64,000 bases of DNA from an uncultured Pelagibacteraceae bacterium (GTDB taxonomy: Bacteria; Pseudomonadota; Alphaproteobacteria; Pelagibacterales; Pelagibacteraceae), in assembly GCA_902522385.1 (NCBI GenBank), contig CABYVK010000004.1, positions 29,538 to 93,537 of the forward strand, read 5' to 3'. Positions 37,838-46,521 of the stretch are shown piece after piece; within the stretch, counting starts at the first letter, position 1, and every line of letters starts with the position of its first letter. The notes under the pieces are model-generated. The model worked only from the letters and a program-made list of their open reading frames with translations. It was not told the origin of the DNA and made no database searches. The position numbers and the translations under genes were made by a program.

Positions 37838-38338
37838 TTAATTTGGGAAAAGATTTTTAACAAAATTTATTTTTATAATTCCTTCAATTACAATTGAAAA
37901 TAAAATAGTAGATATCAATGTATTACCAAAAAACGGTATTGCCATTATATAACAAGTTAGCAGACCATTAAATGTATATCCATAAGAACCAAGAGTCCAT
38001 ACTCCAAAGTTTGTTATTAAAAAAAATATAATTGCAGCTGCAATAGCACCAGATACTCTTTTTATTAAACTATTAAAGAAAAATTTGGATAAGTATCCAA
38101 TGATAAAAACACTTCCCCAGGTAAATAATGTAAGGCTATGAAAACCAATAAATAAATCTGTAATTAAAAAACATAACATTACTGCAAAAATATATTTAAA
38201 ACCAAAAATTGCAGGAATATAAAAACTTAATGCAATTAAACTAGTAAAATTTGGAGGATGAGGAATAAATCTACTTGCAGCTAGGGCAATGAATATTCCA
38301 AAACTTATTTTGATGTACTCTTTCATTAGATTTTTCAA
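37838..38338 (-). CDS. DUF6580-like membrane protein, putative cobalamin-associated transport component
   Basis: AASRFIPHPPNFTSLIALSFYIPAIFGFKYIFAVMLCFLITDLFIGFHSLTLFTWGS matches recalled DUF6580 pattern. Directly downstream of btuB-like gene. Confidence 0.65.
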   Translation of the reverse strand: MKNLMKEYIKISFGIFIALAASRFIPHPPNFTSLIALSFYIPAIFGFKYIFAVMLCFLITDLFIGFHSLTLFTWGSVFIIGYLSKFFFNSLIKRVSGAIAAAIIFFLITNFGVWTLGSYGYTFNGLLTCYIMAIPFFGNTLISTILFSIVIEGIIKINFVKNLFPN

Positions 38339-38450
38339 TTTATCATAAAATTTAATGATCTACTAGTAACTTTATATTTATAAACTTCAAAATTTATTAT
38401 TTATCATAAAATTTAATGATCTGCCAGGTGCTTTGTATTCATAAGCCTCA
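38338..38450. repeat. Degenerate 61-bp-period direct duplication covering the btuB 3' end and its downstream flank
   Basis: 24-nt exact match ATTTATCATAAAATTTAATGATCT at 38338-38361 and 38399-38422, then a diverged but alignable 28-nt extension. Confidence 0.85.
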
Positions 38451-40333
38451 GAGTATTTTTTATCAAAAATATTTTTGGCTGAAAAATTGAGATTATATTT
38501 ATCAGATAAATTATAATTTATTATATAATCTGCTGTAAAATAGTTTGAAAGTATAACATCCTCAAAATTATTATTTGTATTTCCATAATCTCTCCTTTCA
38601 CCAACATATTTTAATTTGACAGTATGTTTTAAATTATTATTAAAAAAATTTGTTCCTATTAAATGAATTTGATGTCTTGGAACTCTAACATTCATTTCAT
38701 CATTACAACGATTAGCTCCGGGACCGCCGGTTGCATCAGGATTGTCACATGTTGTACCATCACGAGATTTCGTTCCAGTATATCCAAGGCTCAATATATA
38801 ATCATTATTAGGTTTCCAATTACCTGAAAACTCTAATCCATAACTTTTAGTGTTTGAGTTACTATTATCTAGTGCATAATTTCCACCTCCAGAATAATAT
38901 TTTTCACCAACACCACCAGAATGAGATTTCCATCCTTTAATATCATTCTTATATTTAAGATAAAAAGTAGTTAAGCTCATGTTAATATTTTTTGAAGGGA
39001 ACAATTTATCAATACCAAAATCAATACTTCGACCAGTCTCAGGTTTTAGAGACTCTTTGTTAGTTAAATGATTACCATGATGAAGAGAATATAATGCAGG
39101 AAATCTCACTGATGTACCAATATTCGCTCTTAATTTTGTGTTACTATCTATTTTATGTGATCCCGTTACTCTACCTGTGTAATATTCACCAACAGTTGTG
39201 TGTTCATCTCTCCTTAAGCCGAAAGTGGCATAAGTTTTTTCGCTAGTTCTAGTTTGTATATCAAAATATTGAGAAAATATTGCCTCATCACTCTCAGCGT
39301 ATGCACTATCTGTATAATAATTATAAAGCTCTGCTTTATCAAATTCATTGTCTAGACCAAATATAATTTTTGTATCAAGATTTAAATTATACTCAGACAA
39401 AAGATTTATTGCATCTCTGTAACCATAATAATTTCTTTTTGTATTGTTATATTGAGTAGTATTTCTTAATACATAAGTATTATTATAGAATAATGTATTT
39501 TTTAAGTTTCCTTTATTAAAAATTAGACGCCCTGAATAAATTGCTTGTTGATCATCGGTAACGTCATTAAGATCTGTATAAGATTTATTTACAGCGTCAT
39601 ATTCTAAAAAAGAGTCATTATAATATAAGTAATTTTCAATTCTAAAATTTTCATTAAAATTATAACCATAATTCATTGTTAAACCGTCACTTCTGTAACC
39701 ATCTTTTTCAGAATTATCCGTCATAGCAGACTCACCATCAGTTGAGAAATTAGTATAATTTACAAAATAATCATAGTTGTTGACTTTCCCATCAAAACTT
39801 AAATCAATTTTTTTGGTACCAAAAGAGCCTGTTGATATGTTAATATCTTGATTGTTTCCGTCTCTACCTTTCTTTGAAAATACTTGAATTGTTCCAGCCA
39901 ATGCGCCACTACCATATAGAGAGCTTTGTGCACCTTTTAAAATTTCAACTTTATCAAATGATCCAGACAATAAATTATTAAAATAATAATCATTGGATGG
40001 AGTAGAGGGATCTGAAACTTTAACACCATCTATATAAACTGTTGAATATCTTTTTGGCTGACCTCTTAACTGAATTCCTGATATTGTTCCATATCCTCCA
40101 GATTGAAAATAATTTATACCATTCAAATTATTATCTAAAATATCACCCAAAAAGAATTGGCTTGAATCTGCAATGATCTTTTTGTCAATGATATCAACGT
40201 CGCTACCAACAACACTTTCAGATTGATAAGTTTTTCCTGGTGATATTACGATAACTGGTATTTCACTTGCAAATGTTGATAGTGGAAAAAATAATTTTAA
40301 TATAAATAAAACAAATATAAATGATTTAAACAT
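38387..40333 (-). CDS. btuB: TonB-dependent outer-membrane receptor, BtuB-like
   Basis: Signal peptide, plug (SPGKTYQSESVVGSDVDIIDKKII..ILDNNLNGINYFQSGGYGTISGIQLRGQPKRYSTVYIDGVKVSDPS..VEILKGAQSSLYGSGALAGTIQVFSKKG). C-term NIFDKKYSEAYEYKAPGRSLNFMINNKF. Cobalamin riboswitch upstream. Confidence 0.92.
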   Translation of the reverse strand: MFKSFIFVLFILKLFFPLSTFASEIPVIVISPGKTYQSESVVGSDVDIIDKKIIADSSQFFLGDILDNNLNGINYFQSGGYGTISGIQLRGQPKRYSTVYIDGVKVSDPSTPSNDYYFNNLLSGSFDKVEILKGAQSSLYGSGALAGTIQVFSKKGRDGNNQDINISTGSFGTKKIDLSFDGKVNNYDYFVNYTNFSTDGESAMTDNSEKDGYRSDGLTMNYGYNFNENFRIENYLYYNDSFLEYDAVNKSYTDLNDVTDDQQAIYSGRLIFNKGNLKNTLFYNNTYVLRNTTQYNNTKRNYYGYRDAINLLSEYNLNLDTKIIFGLDNEFDKAELYNYYTDSAYAESDEAIFSQYFDIQTRTSEKTYATFGLRRDEHTTVGEYYTGRVTGSHKIDSNTKLRANIGTSVRFPALYSLHHGNHLTNKESLKPETGRSIDFGIDKLFPSKNINMSLTTFYLKYKNDIKGWKSHSGGVGEKYYSGGGNYALDNSNSNTKSYGLEFSGNWKPNNDYILSLGYTGTKSRDGTTCDNPDATGGPGANRCNDEMNVRVPRHQIHLIGTNFFNNNLKHTVKLKYVGERRDYGNTNNNFEDVILSNYFTADYIINYNLSDKYNLNFSAKNIFDKKYSEAYEYKAPGRSLNFMINNKF

Positions 40334-40385
40334 AACAAAAGCAACCTTCCTAGTTAGTTAATGCTATTGTTAATTTTCGTTAAAG

Positions 40386-40434
40386 GAAAAAATAACAAAA
40401 GCATTTGTCTTAATTTCAACTGTGCCTTTGTTAA
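40386..40434 (-). terminator. Intrinsic terminator hairpin in the cobalamin riboswitch expression platform
   Basis: Minus-strand RNA UAACAAAGGCA (+ strand 40423-40433) pairs with UGCUUUUGUUA (40393-40403), with one G.U, loop of about 19 nt, followed by a U run. Confidence 0.75.
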
Positions 40435-40439
40435 CTTCA

Positions 40440-40585
40440 GATTGTAGAACTAGACTTTTCCTGGCCATCATTCGACAAAGGTCTTTACCGGGTGGCGCTC
40501 GGACTTGAAATAAATTCTTACCGTTGCAGGAACAGTCAATGATTTACACATTGTTTCCCACCATGCATTTCGGCAAGTTAATAAT
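40440..40585 (-). ncRNA. Cobalamin riboswitch aptamer
   Basis: Minus strand: GGTGGGAAACAATGTGTAAATCATTGACTGTTCCTGCAACGGTAAGAA..CAAGTCCGAGCGCCACC, matching the conserved B12-riboswitch core. End points approximate. Confidence 0.95.
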
Positions 40586-40705
40586 AGATATAATAAAAAA
40601 TAAGTCAAGAATAGATCGAAATAGTAAATAATTTTTTTATATTCTTGCTAGAGGTGTTAAAATTTTTTATATGTCCATAGGTTTATATATATTTAGAAAT
40701 TAGTA

Positions 40706-41836
40706 ATGTCATACAAACAATCAAATCCTAAACTTTCAGAAGTTTTTTGGTGTAATAATTGTTTAAACATGTCCACAAGACCAAGAATCAAATTTGATGA
40801 CAAGGGATGGTGTAACGCATGTCAGTGGATGGTAGAAAAAAAAACAATTGATTGGAAAAAAAAACAGCTGGAATTTAAGAAACTGTTAAAAAAATTTAAA
40901 TCTAAAGATGGTTATGATTGCATTGTGCCGGTAAGTGGAGGAAAAGATGGATCATCAATTTGTCATACATTAAAAACAAAATATGGAGTAAATCCTTTAG
41001 CGGTGACAGTAAGACCTCCAATAGAGCTTGGACTTGGAATTAAAAATTTACAAAATTTCGTCGCAAAAGGATTTGATCATATTCATATAACTCCAAATAG
41101 AAATGTAATGCAGCAACTTGACAAACTTGGATTTTTAAATCAAGGCTTTGCATATTTCGGTTGGTACGTAGCAATATTTACTGCTGTAACTAATTTAGCA
41201 TGTAGAATGGGAATCAATTTAATTATTTATGCAGAAGATGGAGAGATTGAATATGGAGGAAAAAGATATGCCGATAAAAAAATGCTTTTTGACGTAGAAC
41301 ACCAAACAAAAATATTTTTTGAAGGAGGTTATTATGATTATATAAAAAAAGTTAAAGCAAGCCCCTCAGAAAAATGTTTTTTTCTTTATCCACCCAAAAA
41401 AGCTTTGAAAAAATTAAAATATGTATTTTTTTCTCATTATCATTCATGGGATCCATATAAAAATTATTTGATTGCAAAAAAACATTGTGGCCTCAAGGAA
41501 TTAGAGCATACAAATCAAGGTACTTTTACAAATTTTGCTCAAAACGATCAATCATTATACTTGTTGCACTGTTACTTAATGTATTTGAAATTTGGATTCG
41601 GAAGAGCAACACAAGATGCGGGTATAGAGATAAGAAGAGGAGCCATGACTAGAGAGCAGGCAGTCAACTTAGTAAAACTTTACGATGGAAAATTTCCAGA
41701 AGAATATATTGATAGTTACATTAAATACTACAAAATAAATAAAAAAACTTTTTTTAATACTCTTAATAAATTTTGTAACAAGAATTTGTTTGAGTTTAAA
41801 AACAACAAATTTATTCCTAAATTTGAAATCAAATAA
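40706..41836 (+). CDS. N-acetyl sugar amidotransferase (WbpG family), copy 2
   Basis: FWCNNCLNMSTRPRIKFDDKGWCNACQWMVEKKTIDWKKK; CIVPVSGGKDGSSICHTLKTKYGVNPLAV; GFGRATQDAGIEIRRGAMTREQAV. Confidence 0.88.
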   Translation: MSYKQSNPKLSEVFWCNNCLNMSTRPRIKFDDKGWCNACQWMVEKKTIDWKKKQLEFKKLLKKFKSKDGYDCIVPVSGGKDGSSICHTLKTKYGVNPLAVTVRPPIELGLGIKNLQNFVAKGFDHIHITPNRNVMQQLDKLGFLNQGFAYFGWYVAIFTAVTNLACRMGINLIIYAEDGEIEYGGKRYADKKMLFDVEHQTKIFFEGGYYDYIKKVKASPSEKCFFLYPPKKALKKLKYVFFSHYHSWDPYKNYLIAKKHCGLKELEHTNQGTFTNFAQNDQSLYLLHCYLMYLKFGFGRATQDAGIEIRRGAMTREQAVNLVKLYDGKFPEEYIDSYIKYYKINKKTFFNTLNKFCNKNLFEFKNNKFIPKFEIK

Positions 41837-42450
41837 TGTTTAAAATTACAATAATAGATTATGAATCGGGTAATTTATATTCAATCAAGAACGCTATTGA
41901 GTTTTTAGGTTACAAAGCTGAAATAACTGATTCACCTAAAATTATATCAAAGTCTAAAATTTGTATTTTGCCTGGTGTTGGCGCCTTTGATGCATCAATT
42001 AAAATGATTAAAAAAAAAAAAATTTATGATTCAATTTGTGAGGTAGTAGAAAAAAAAAACAAAATATTAGGAATTTGCTTAGGAATGCAACTACTATGTA
42101 ATTCGTCCACAGAAAATAAGGTTACTAAAGGTTTTAATTTTGTAAATCTTAAAGTGGATAAATTTAAAAAAAAAAATAGATTTCAATTTCCTCATGTTGG
42201 TTTTAACAATATTTCAAATAATAAAAATATGAAAATGCTAAAATCATTACCAGAAGATCCAGATTTTTATTTTGATCACTCTCTTAGAATTTCAATGGCT
42301 AAAAATGTTGACCTAAACACATCTATTACTGATTACAGTGAGAAATTTATATCCTGCTTTGAAAAAGATAATATTTTTGGAACACAGTTCCATCCAGAAA
42401 AAAGTAAAACAAATGGTTTAAAACTTTTGTCTAATTTTATTAAATGTTGA
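41836..42450 (+). CDS. hisH: HisH-like glutamine amidotransferase, copy 2
   Basis: ITIIDYESGNLYSIKNA, LPGVGAFDASI, GICLGMQLLCNSSTE, GTQFHPEKS. Confidence 0.88.
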   Translation: MFKITIIDYESGNLYSIKNAIEFLGYKAEITDSPKIISKSKICILPGVGAFDASIKMIKKKKIYDSICEVVEKKNKILGICLGMQLLCNSSTENKVTKGFNFVNLKVDKFKKKNRFQFPHVGFNNISNNKNMKMLKSLPEDPDFYFDHSLRISMAKNVDLNTSITDYSEKFISCFEKDNIFGTQFHPEKSKTNGLKLLSNFIKC

Positions 42451-43217
42451 AAAAAAGATTAATTTTCACTCTTTTATATTGCGAAGGTTATTTTGTATTA
42501 AGCAGAAACTTTAATTTACAAAAAATTGGAAATTATCAATGGCTTATTAAAAACTATAATTTTAATGATATTTATAAATTTATAGATGAATTAATTGTAT
42601 TAAACATTAGTAGAGACAAGAGTTTAAAAATATTTAATGAATATTGTGATATACTTAAAAATATTTCAAAAAAGTGTTTCTTTCCAATTTCTGGCGGAGG
42701 TTGTGTGGAAAGTTTTGATATGGCAAAGAAAATATTTAATTCAGGATGCGAAAAAATTGTGCTCAATACAAATTTTATCGAAAATTTAAATCTAGTTAAA
42801 AAAGTAAAATCAAATTATGGAAAACAAAGTATTATTTGTTCTATTGATTATAAAAATGAAAAAAAAAAATATAATATATTTCATTTTAATGGTGAAAAAA
42901 AATATCATGAAAGTTTTGAAGAATATATTAAAAAAATTTCAAAATTTGGAGTTGGCGAAATAATGGTAAATTCTATAGATAGAGATGGAACAGGAAACGG
43001 GTTTGATCTTAATATATTAAATTTTGTACCGAAAAATTTTCAAACACCTATTATTTTTTCAGGTGGAGCCGGACATGGTAGCCATTTTATAGACGCCCTA
43101 GAAGATAGTAGAGTAAATGCAGTTTCTACTGCTAACCTTTTAAATTTTATCGGAAATGGTTTAGAAATATCAAGAAAAAAAGTAGAGAAAAAAATTAAAC
43201 TACCAATTTGGCTTTAA
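42444..43217 (+). CDS. hisF: HisF-like protein, copy 2 (diverged)
   Basis: FFPISGGGCVESFDMAKKIFNSGCEKIVLNTNFIEN, IICSIDYKNE, MVNSIDRDGTGNGFDLNILN, PIIFSGGAGHGSH. Confidence 0.8.
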   Translation: MLKKRLIFTLLYCEGYFVLSRNFNLQKIGNYQWLIKNYNFNDIYKFIDELIVLNISRDKSLKIFNEYCDILKNISKKCFFPISGGGCVESFDMAKKIFNSGCEKIVLNTNFIENLNLVKKVKSNYGKQSIICSIDYKNEKKKYNIFHFNGEKKYHESFEEYIKKISKFGVGEIMVNSIDRDGTGNGFDLNILNFVPKNFQTPIIFSGGAGHGSHFIDALEDSRVNAVSTANLLNFIGNGLEISRKKVEKKIKLPIWL

Positions 43218-44230
43218 TGAAAGTTTTTTATAGTAAAAAAAATTTAGGCGACTTTGCTAAAATAAAAAAAACGCTACAAAATAAAAATTCAAGCCTTTTA
43301 AAAGAAGTAAAAGAAATTAATAAATTTTATTTAAAACAAATTAAAAGAAAAAAATGTAAAAATTGTAACCGAACAATTAAAAATGTATCTTTCCAATCTT
43401 TTGGTGTCTCTTATTCACTTTGTAAAACTTGTAATCATATTAATGGGATGAATGAAGACACAAATAAATTTTTAAAATATTTATATTATACAAATAAAGA
43501 GGATGAACACATAAATTATTCAAAGAGATATTTGGAAGATTTTGATATTAAGGTTAAAAATATATATTTACCAAAAGCCAAATTTTTAAAGAAAGTAATT
43601 AAAAAAAGAAATGTAAAAATTTTAGATTTAGGATGTGGGGCAGGTCATTTTTTAAAAGCTTGTGAGAAACTGAATATGAATGGTATGGGATTTGACTCCA
43701 ATAAAACATTAGTCAATCTTGCAAAAAAAAAATTACGAAAAAATAAAGCAAAATTTTCAAAATTAGAGAATTTGCGCGATATTGTTTTAAATAATGGGGG
43801 TGATTGTATTTCTTTAATATCAGTTCTTGAGCATATCCAAAATCCATCAGAGTTTTTTGAAATTTTCAAAAAATCAAATTTTAAATATCTTTATATTTCA
43901 ATACCTCTTTTTAGTTTTACGTCTTTGATCGAGCATGCGTTCAACAACATATTTCCCAGAAGCTTATATGGGCCACATACTCATATGTATACGAAAGAAT
44001 CCATTTATTATATTTGTAAAAAAAATAAATTAAAAATTGTTGGTGAATGGTGGTTTGGCTCTGATTTTAGTGATCTTGCTAGATCTTTAATTTTAAGTTC
44101 AAAATCTAAAAATAACACAGATTTTAAAAAATTATTTGACAAATACTTTTATAATAACGTAGACAAACTGCAGTCGGTTCTAGATAAAGAAAAAATGTCA
44201 TCAGATCTTCAATTAATTATTAAGAAATAA
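43208..44230 (+). CDS. SAM-dependent methyltransferase with N-terminal Cys4 (zinc-ribbon-like) motif
   Basis: KKCKNCNRTIKNVSFQSFGVSYSLCKTCNHINGM; VKILDLGCGAGHFLKACEKLNMNGMGFDSNKTLVNLA; SVLEHIQNP. Confidence 0.8.
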   Translation: MALMKVFYSKKNLGDFAKIKKTLQNKNSSLLKEVKEINKFYLKQIKRKKCKNCNRTIKNVSFQSFGVSYSLCKTCNHINGMNEDTNKFLKYLYYTNKEDEHINYSKRYLEDFDIKVKNIYLPKAKFLKKVIKKRNVKILDLGCGAGHFLKACEKLNMNGMGFDSNKTLVNLAKKKLRKNKAKFSKLENLRDIVLNNGGDCISLISVLEHIQNPSEFFEIFKKSNFKYLYISIPLFSFTSLIEHAFNNIFPRSLYGPHTHMYTKESIYYICKKNKLKIVGEWWFGSDFSDLARSLILSSKSKNNTDFKKLFDKYFYNNVDKLQSVLDKEKMSSDLQLIIKK

Positions 44231-44233
44231 AAA

Positions 44234-45628
44234 GTGTTAAAATCAAAAAATATCAAAGTTTGTATCTTGCAAACATCAATTTATTTTGGAAATGAGAAGT
44301 CAATCTTTTTATTAGAAAATGAATTAAAAAAAAAATTTTCTGAAATTAAGTATGTATTATTTTCAAATAAAGTATTTGAAAATTATAAAAAAATTTTCAC
44401 AAAAAAAAAAATATATAAATATTTTCCATCCACCTTTCCAGCATTTAGAGAAAAGTTTAAAAATGATGACGAATTTAAAAATAGGTCGATATTTTGGTGC
44501 TATTCATGGAATGATATAAAAAAACAAATTTCTGACGCAGATATAGTTATAGCAGGATCAAATAGAAATAATGAATTATTAGTAAAGTTCTGTAAAGAAA
44601 ATTCAATTTTTTTAGTTATCCAAAAAAATCCCGCCTCTCTAGATCCCGATACAAATATTTTGCCAGATTTATACTTGTTAAATAATAAAGATTTTTATAA
44701 TAGATTAATAAAATTTAAATATTTTTCAAAATCTGATTATAAAAAAAAAATTAAAGTTACTGGATCTCTTCAGTATTTATATTTATTAAGGTCCAAGAAA
44801 TTAAATCCAAATTATTTTTACAAAAAATATAAATTAAAAAAAACAAAAAAAATAATTATTTTTTTTGGAGAAGGTCCACAATTTTTTGATGATAAATATC
44901 TTAAAAGTATGAAAGAAATAAAAAATATATTCAAAAAAAGTAATTTTCAATTACTATACAAACCACACCCAAGCGAATATGCAAATAGAAAAAATATTCA
45001 TAAAAGAGATATTCATAAACTAAGTTTCAAGAAAGATTTGCCTATTTGCTCAGAGGAAGATTATCCAACCGCACTTAAACTTTCATCTGGTGGAATGTCT
45101 TTTCTTGGTTCAATAAGCTATGAACTTAATCTTTTTAAAAAACCAATTATATATGTAGATAGATTAAGATGGTATTACGAGGAAGCGAATCAATGGTCTA
45201 CAAAAAATTTAAAATACATTCCAAAAACTAGCACAAACTACAATACAAAATTGAATTTACATTCTTTTAAAGAAATACTAAAGGACGGAAAGCATAATCA
45301 ATTAAAAAAAGAAACTATTTGGTATTCACAATCCCCTTCCGAAATGTATAAAGCTTTTTTTGGTCTCGACACTAGTATCGAAAATCTGGGCTCAACATTA
45401 AATTATCTAAATAAAATTAATTTTTCGGAAAAAAAAATATTTAGATTGTGTCAAAAAGTAGGTCACATTAATGGCAATTTAGACAAAAAAATTGTCGATT
45501 TAATTGAAAAAAATTACATTAATTATAAAGATAATATTAGTATTAAATTGTTAAGATTTTTATTCTTTAAATTTTACTTTTTGTTAAGAAGTTTATTCAT
45601 TGGATTAAAAAGAAGGATCAATACCTAA
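44234..45628 (+). CDS. Uncharacterised surface-carbohydrate protein, possible GT-B-like; GTG start
   Basis: 464 aa ORF in operon; IIIFFGEGPQFFDDKYLKSMKEIKNIFKKSNFQLLYKPHPSEY..SGGMSFLGSISYELNLFKKPIIYVDRLRW. Confidence 0.5.
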   Translation: MLKSKNIKVCILQTSIYFGNEKSIFLLENELKKKFSEIKYVLFSNKVFENYKKIFTKKKIYKYFPSTFPAFREKFKNDDEFKNRSIFWCYSWNDIKKQISDADIVIAGSNRNNELLVKFCKENSIFLVIQKNPASLDPDTNILPDLYLLNNKDFYNRLIKFKYFSKSDYKKKIKVTGSLQYLYLLRSKKLNPNYFYKKYKLKKTKKIIIFFGEGPQFFDDKYLKSMKEIKNIFKKSNFQLLYKPHPSEYANRKNIHKRDIHKLSFKKDLPICSEEDYPTALKLSSGGMSFLGSISYELNLFKKPIIYVDRLRWYYEEANQWSTKNLKYIPKTSTNYNTKLNLHSFKEILKDGKHNQLKKETIWYSQSPSEMYKAFFGLDTSIENLGSTLNYLNKINFSEKKIFRLCQKVGHINGNLDKKIVDLIEKNYINYKDNISIKLLRFLFFKFYFLLRSLFIGLKRRINT

Positions 45629-45649
45629 AATGAAATATTTTAAAATTAA

Positions 45650-45738
45650 ACAATGATTTTTATAGGACATTCACTATCATCATTGTCTATGTGTAATAAA
45701 TTTGTAAAATTAAACAAGAAAAATTGATTCGATCAATT
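45650..45738. repeat. Two inverted repeats in the intergenic leader of the PseF-like gene
   Basis: ACAATGAT (45650-45657) / ATCATTGT (45679-45686), and AATTGAT-TCG-ATCAATT (45722-45738). Confidence 0.5.
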
Positions 45739-45795
45739 CTTCAAATGATTAAAACACAAAAAAATTTTATAAGCGAAAATTAAGTAACTAATATT

Positions 45796-46497
45796 ATGAA
45801 TAAAAAAACACTAGCAATAATACCTGCAAGACATGGAAGCAAAAGAATTAAAAATAAAAATATAAAAATTTTTTTTGGAAAGCCTATAATATATTACGCT
45901 ATCAAGAGTGCAATTAAATCCAAAGTTTTTAGTGACGTAATTGTAAGCACAGATTCAAAAAAAATTGCAAAAATTTCTAACAAATTTGGTGCAGAAACGC
46001 CATTTTTAAGGTCAAAAAAACTTTCTAATGACAACACAAATACTATCTCTGTAATAATCGATGCAATTAACCAAATGGAAAAAATTGGAAAAAAATATGA
46101 AATTGTTTGTTGTATTTATCCTGCAAATCCATTTTTAAGTTCAAAAAATTTAGTTAAAGCATTTAATATAATCAAAAAAGAAAAAAATATTGATTATGTA
46201 TTAACAGGAATTGCTTATCAGCATCCTATAGAAAGATCATTCAAAATAAGAAAAAATAAAATAGTCTCATTACAACAAAGCAAAATAAATTTGAGAACAC
46301 AAGATTTAAATGACAGCTTTCATGATGGTGCTCAATTTTATTTTGGAAGAACAAATAAATGGAAAAGTAGAAAACCTATAATTTCGAAAAATTCAAAAAT
46401 TATCATTTTAGATCAGCTAAAGAGTCAAGATATTGACTACCCAAGTGATTTTGAGATAGCCAAAATAAAATTTAGAAAACTAAAAAATTTAAATTAA
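45796..46497 (+). CDS. pseF: PseF-like pseudaminic acid cytidylyltransferase
   Basis: TLAIIPARHGSKRIKNKNIKIFFGKPIIYYAIKSAIKSKVFSDVIVSTDSKKIAKISNKFGAETPFLRSKKLSNDNT; DSFHDGAQFYFG. Confidence 0.82.
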   Translation: MNKKTLAIIPARHGSKRIKNKNIKIFFGKPIIYYAIKSAIKSKVFSDVIVSTDSKKIAKISNKFGAETPFLRSKKLSNDNTNTISVIIDAINQMEKIGKKYEIVCCIYPANPFLSSKNLVKAFNIIKKEKNIDYVLTGIAYQHPIERSFKIRKNKIVSLQQSKINLRTQDLNDSFHDGAQFYFGRTNKWKSRKPIISKNSKIIILDQLKSQDIDYPSDFEIAKIKFRKLKNLN

Positions 46498-46521
46498 AAC
46501 ATATAAACAAACAATATATTT

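Noticed and set aside
42690-42705. GGCGGAGG as a second ops-like element
   Set aside because: Lies inside the HisF copy 2 coding sequence (SGGGC motif) and is explained by codon content.
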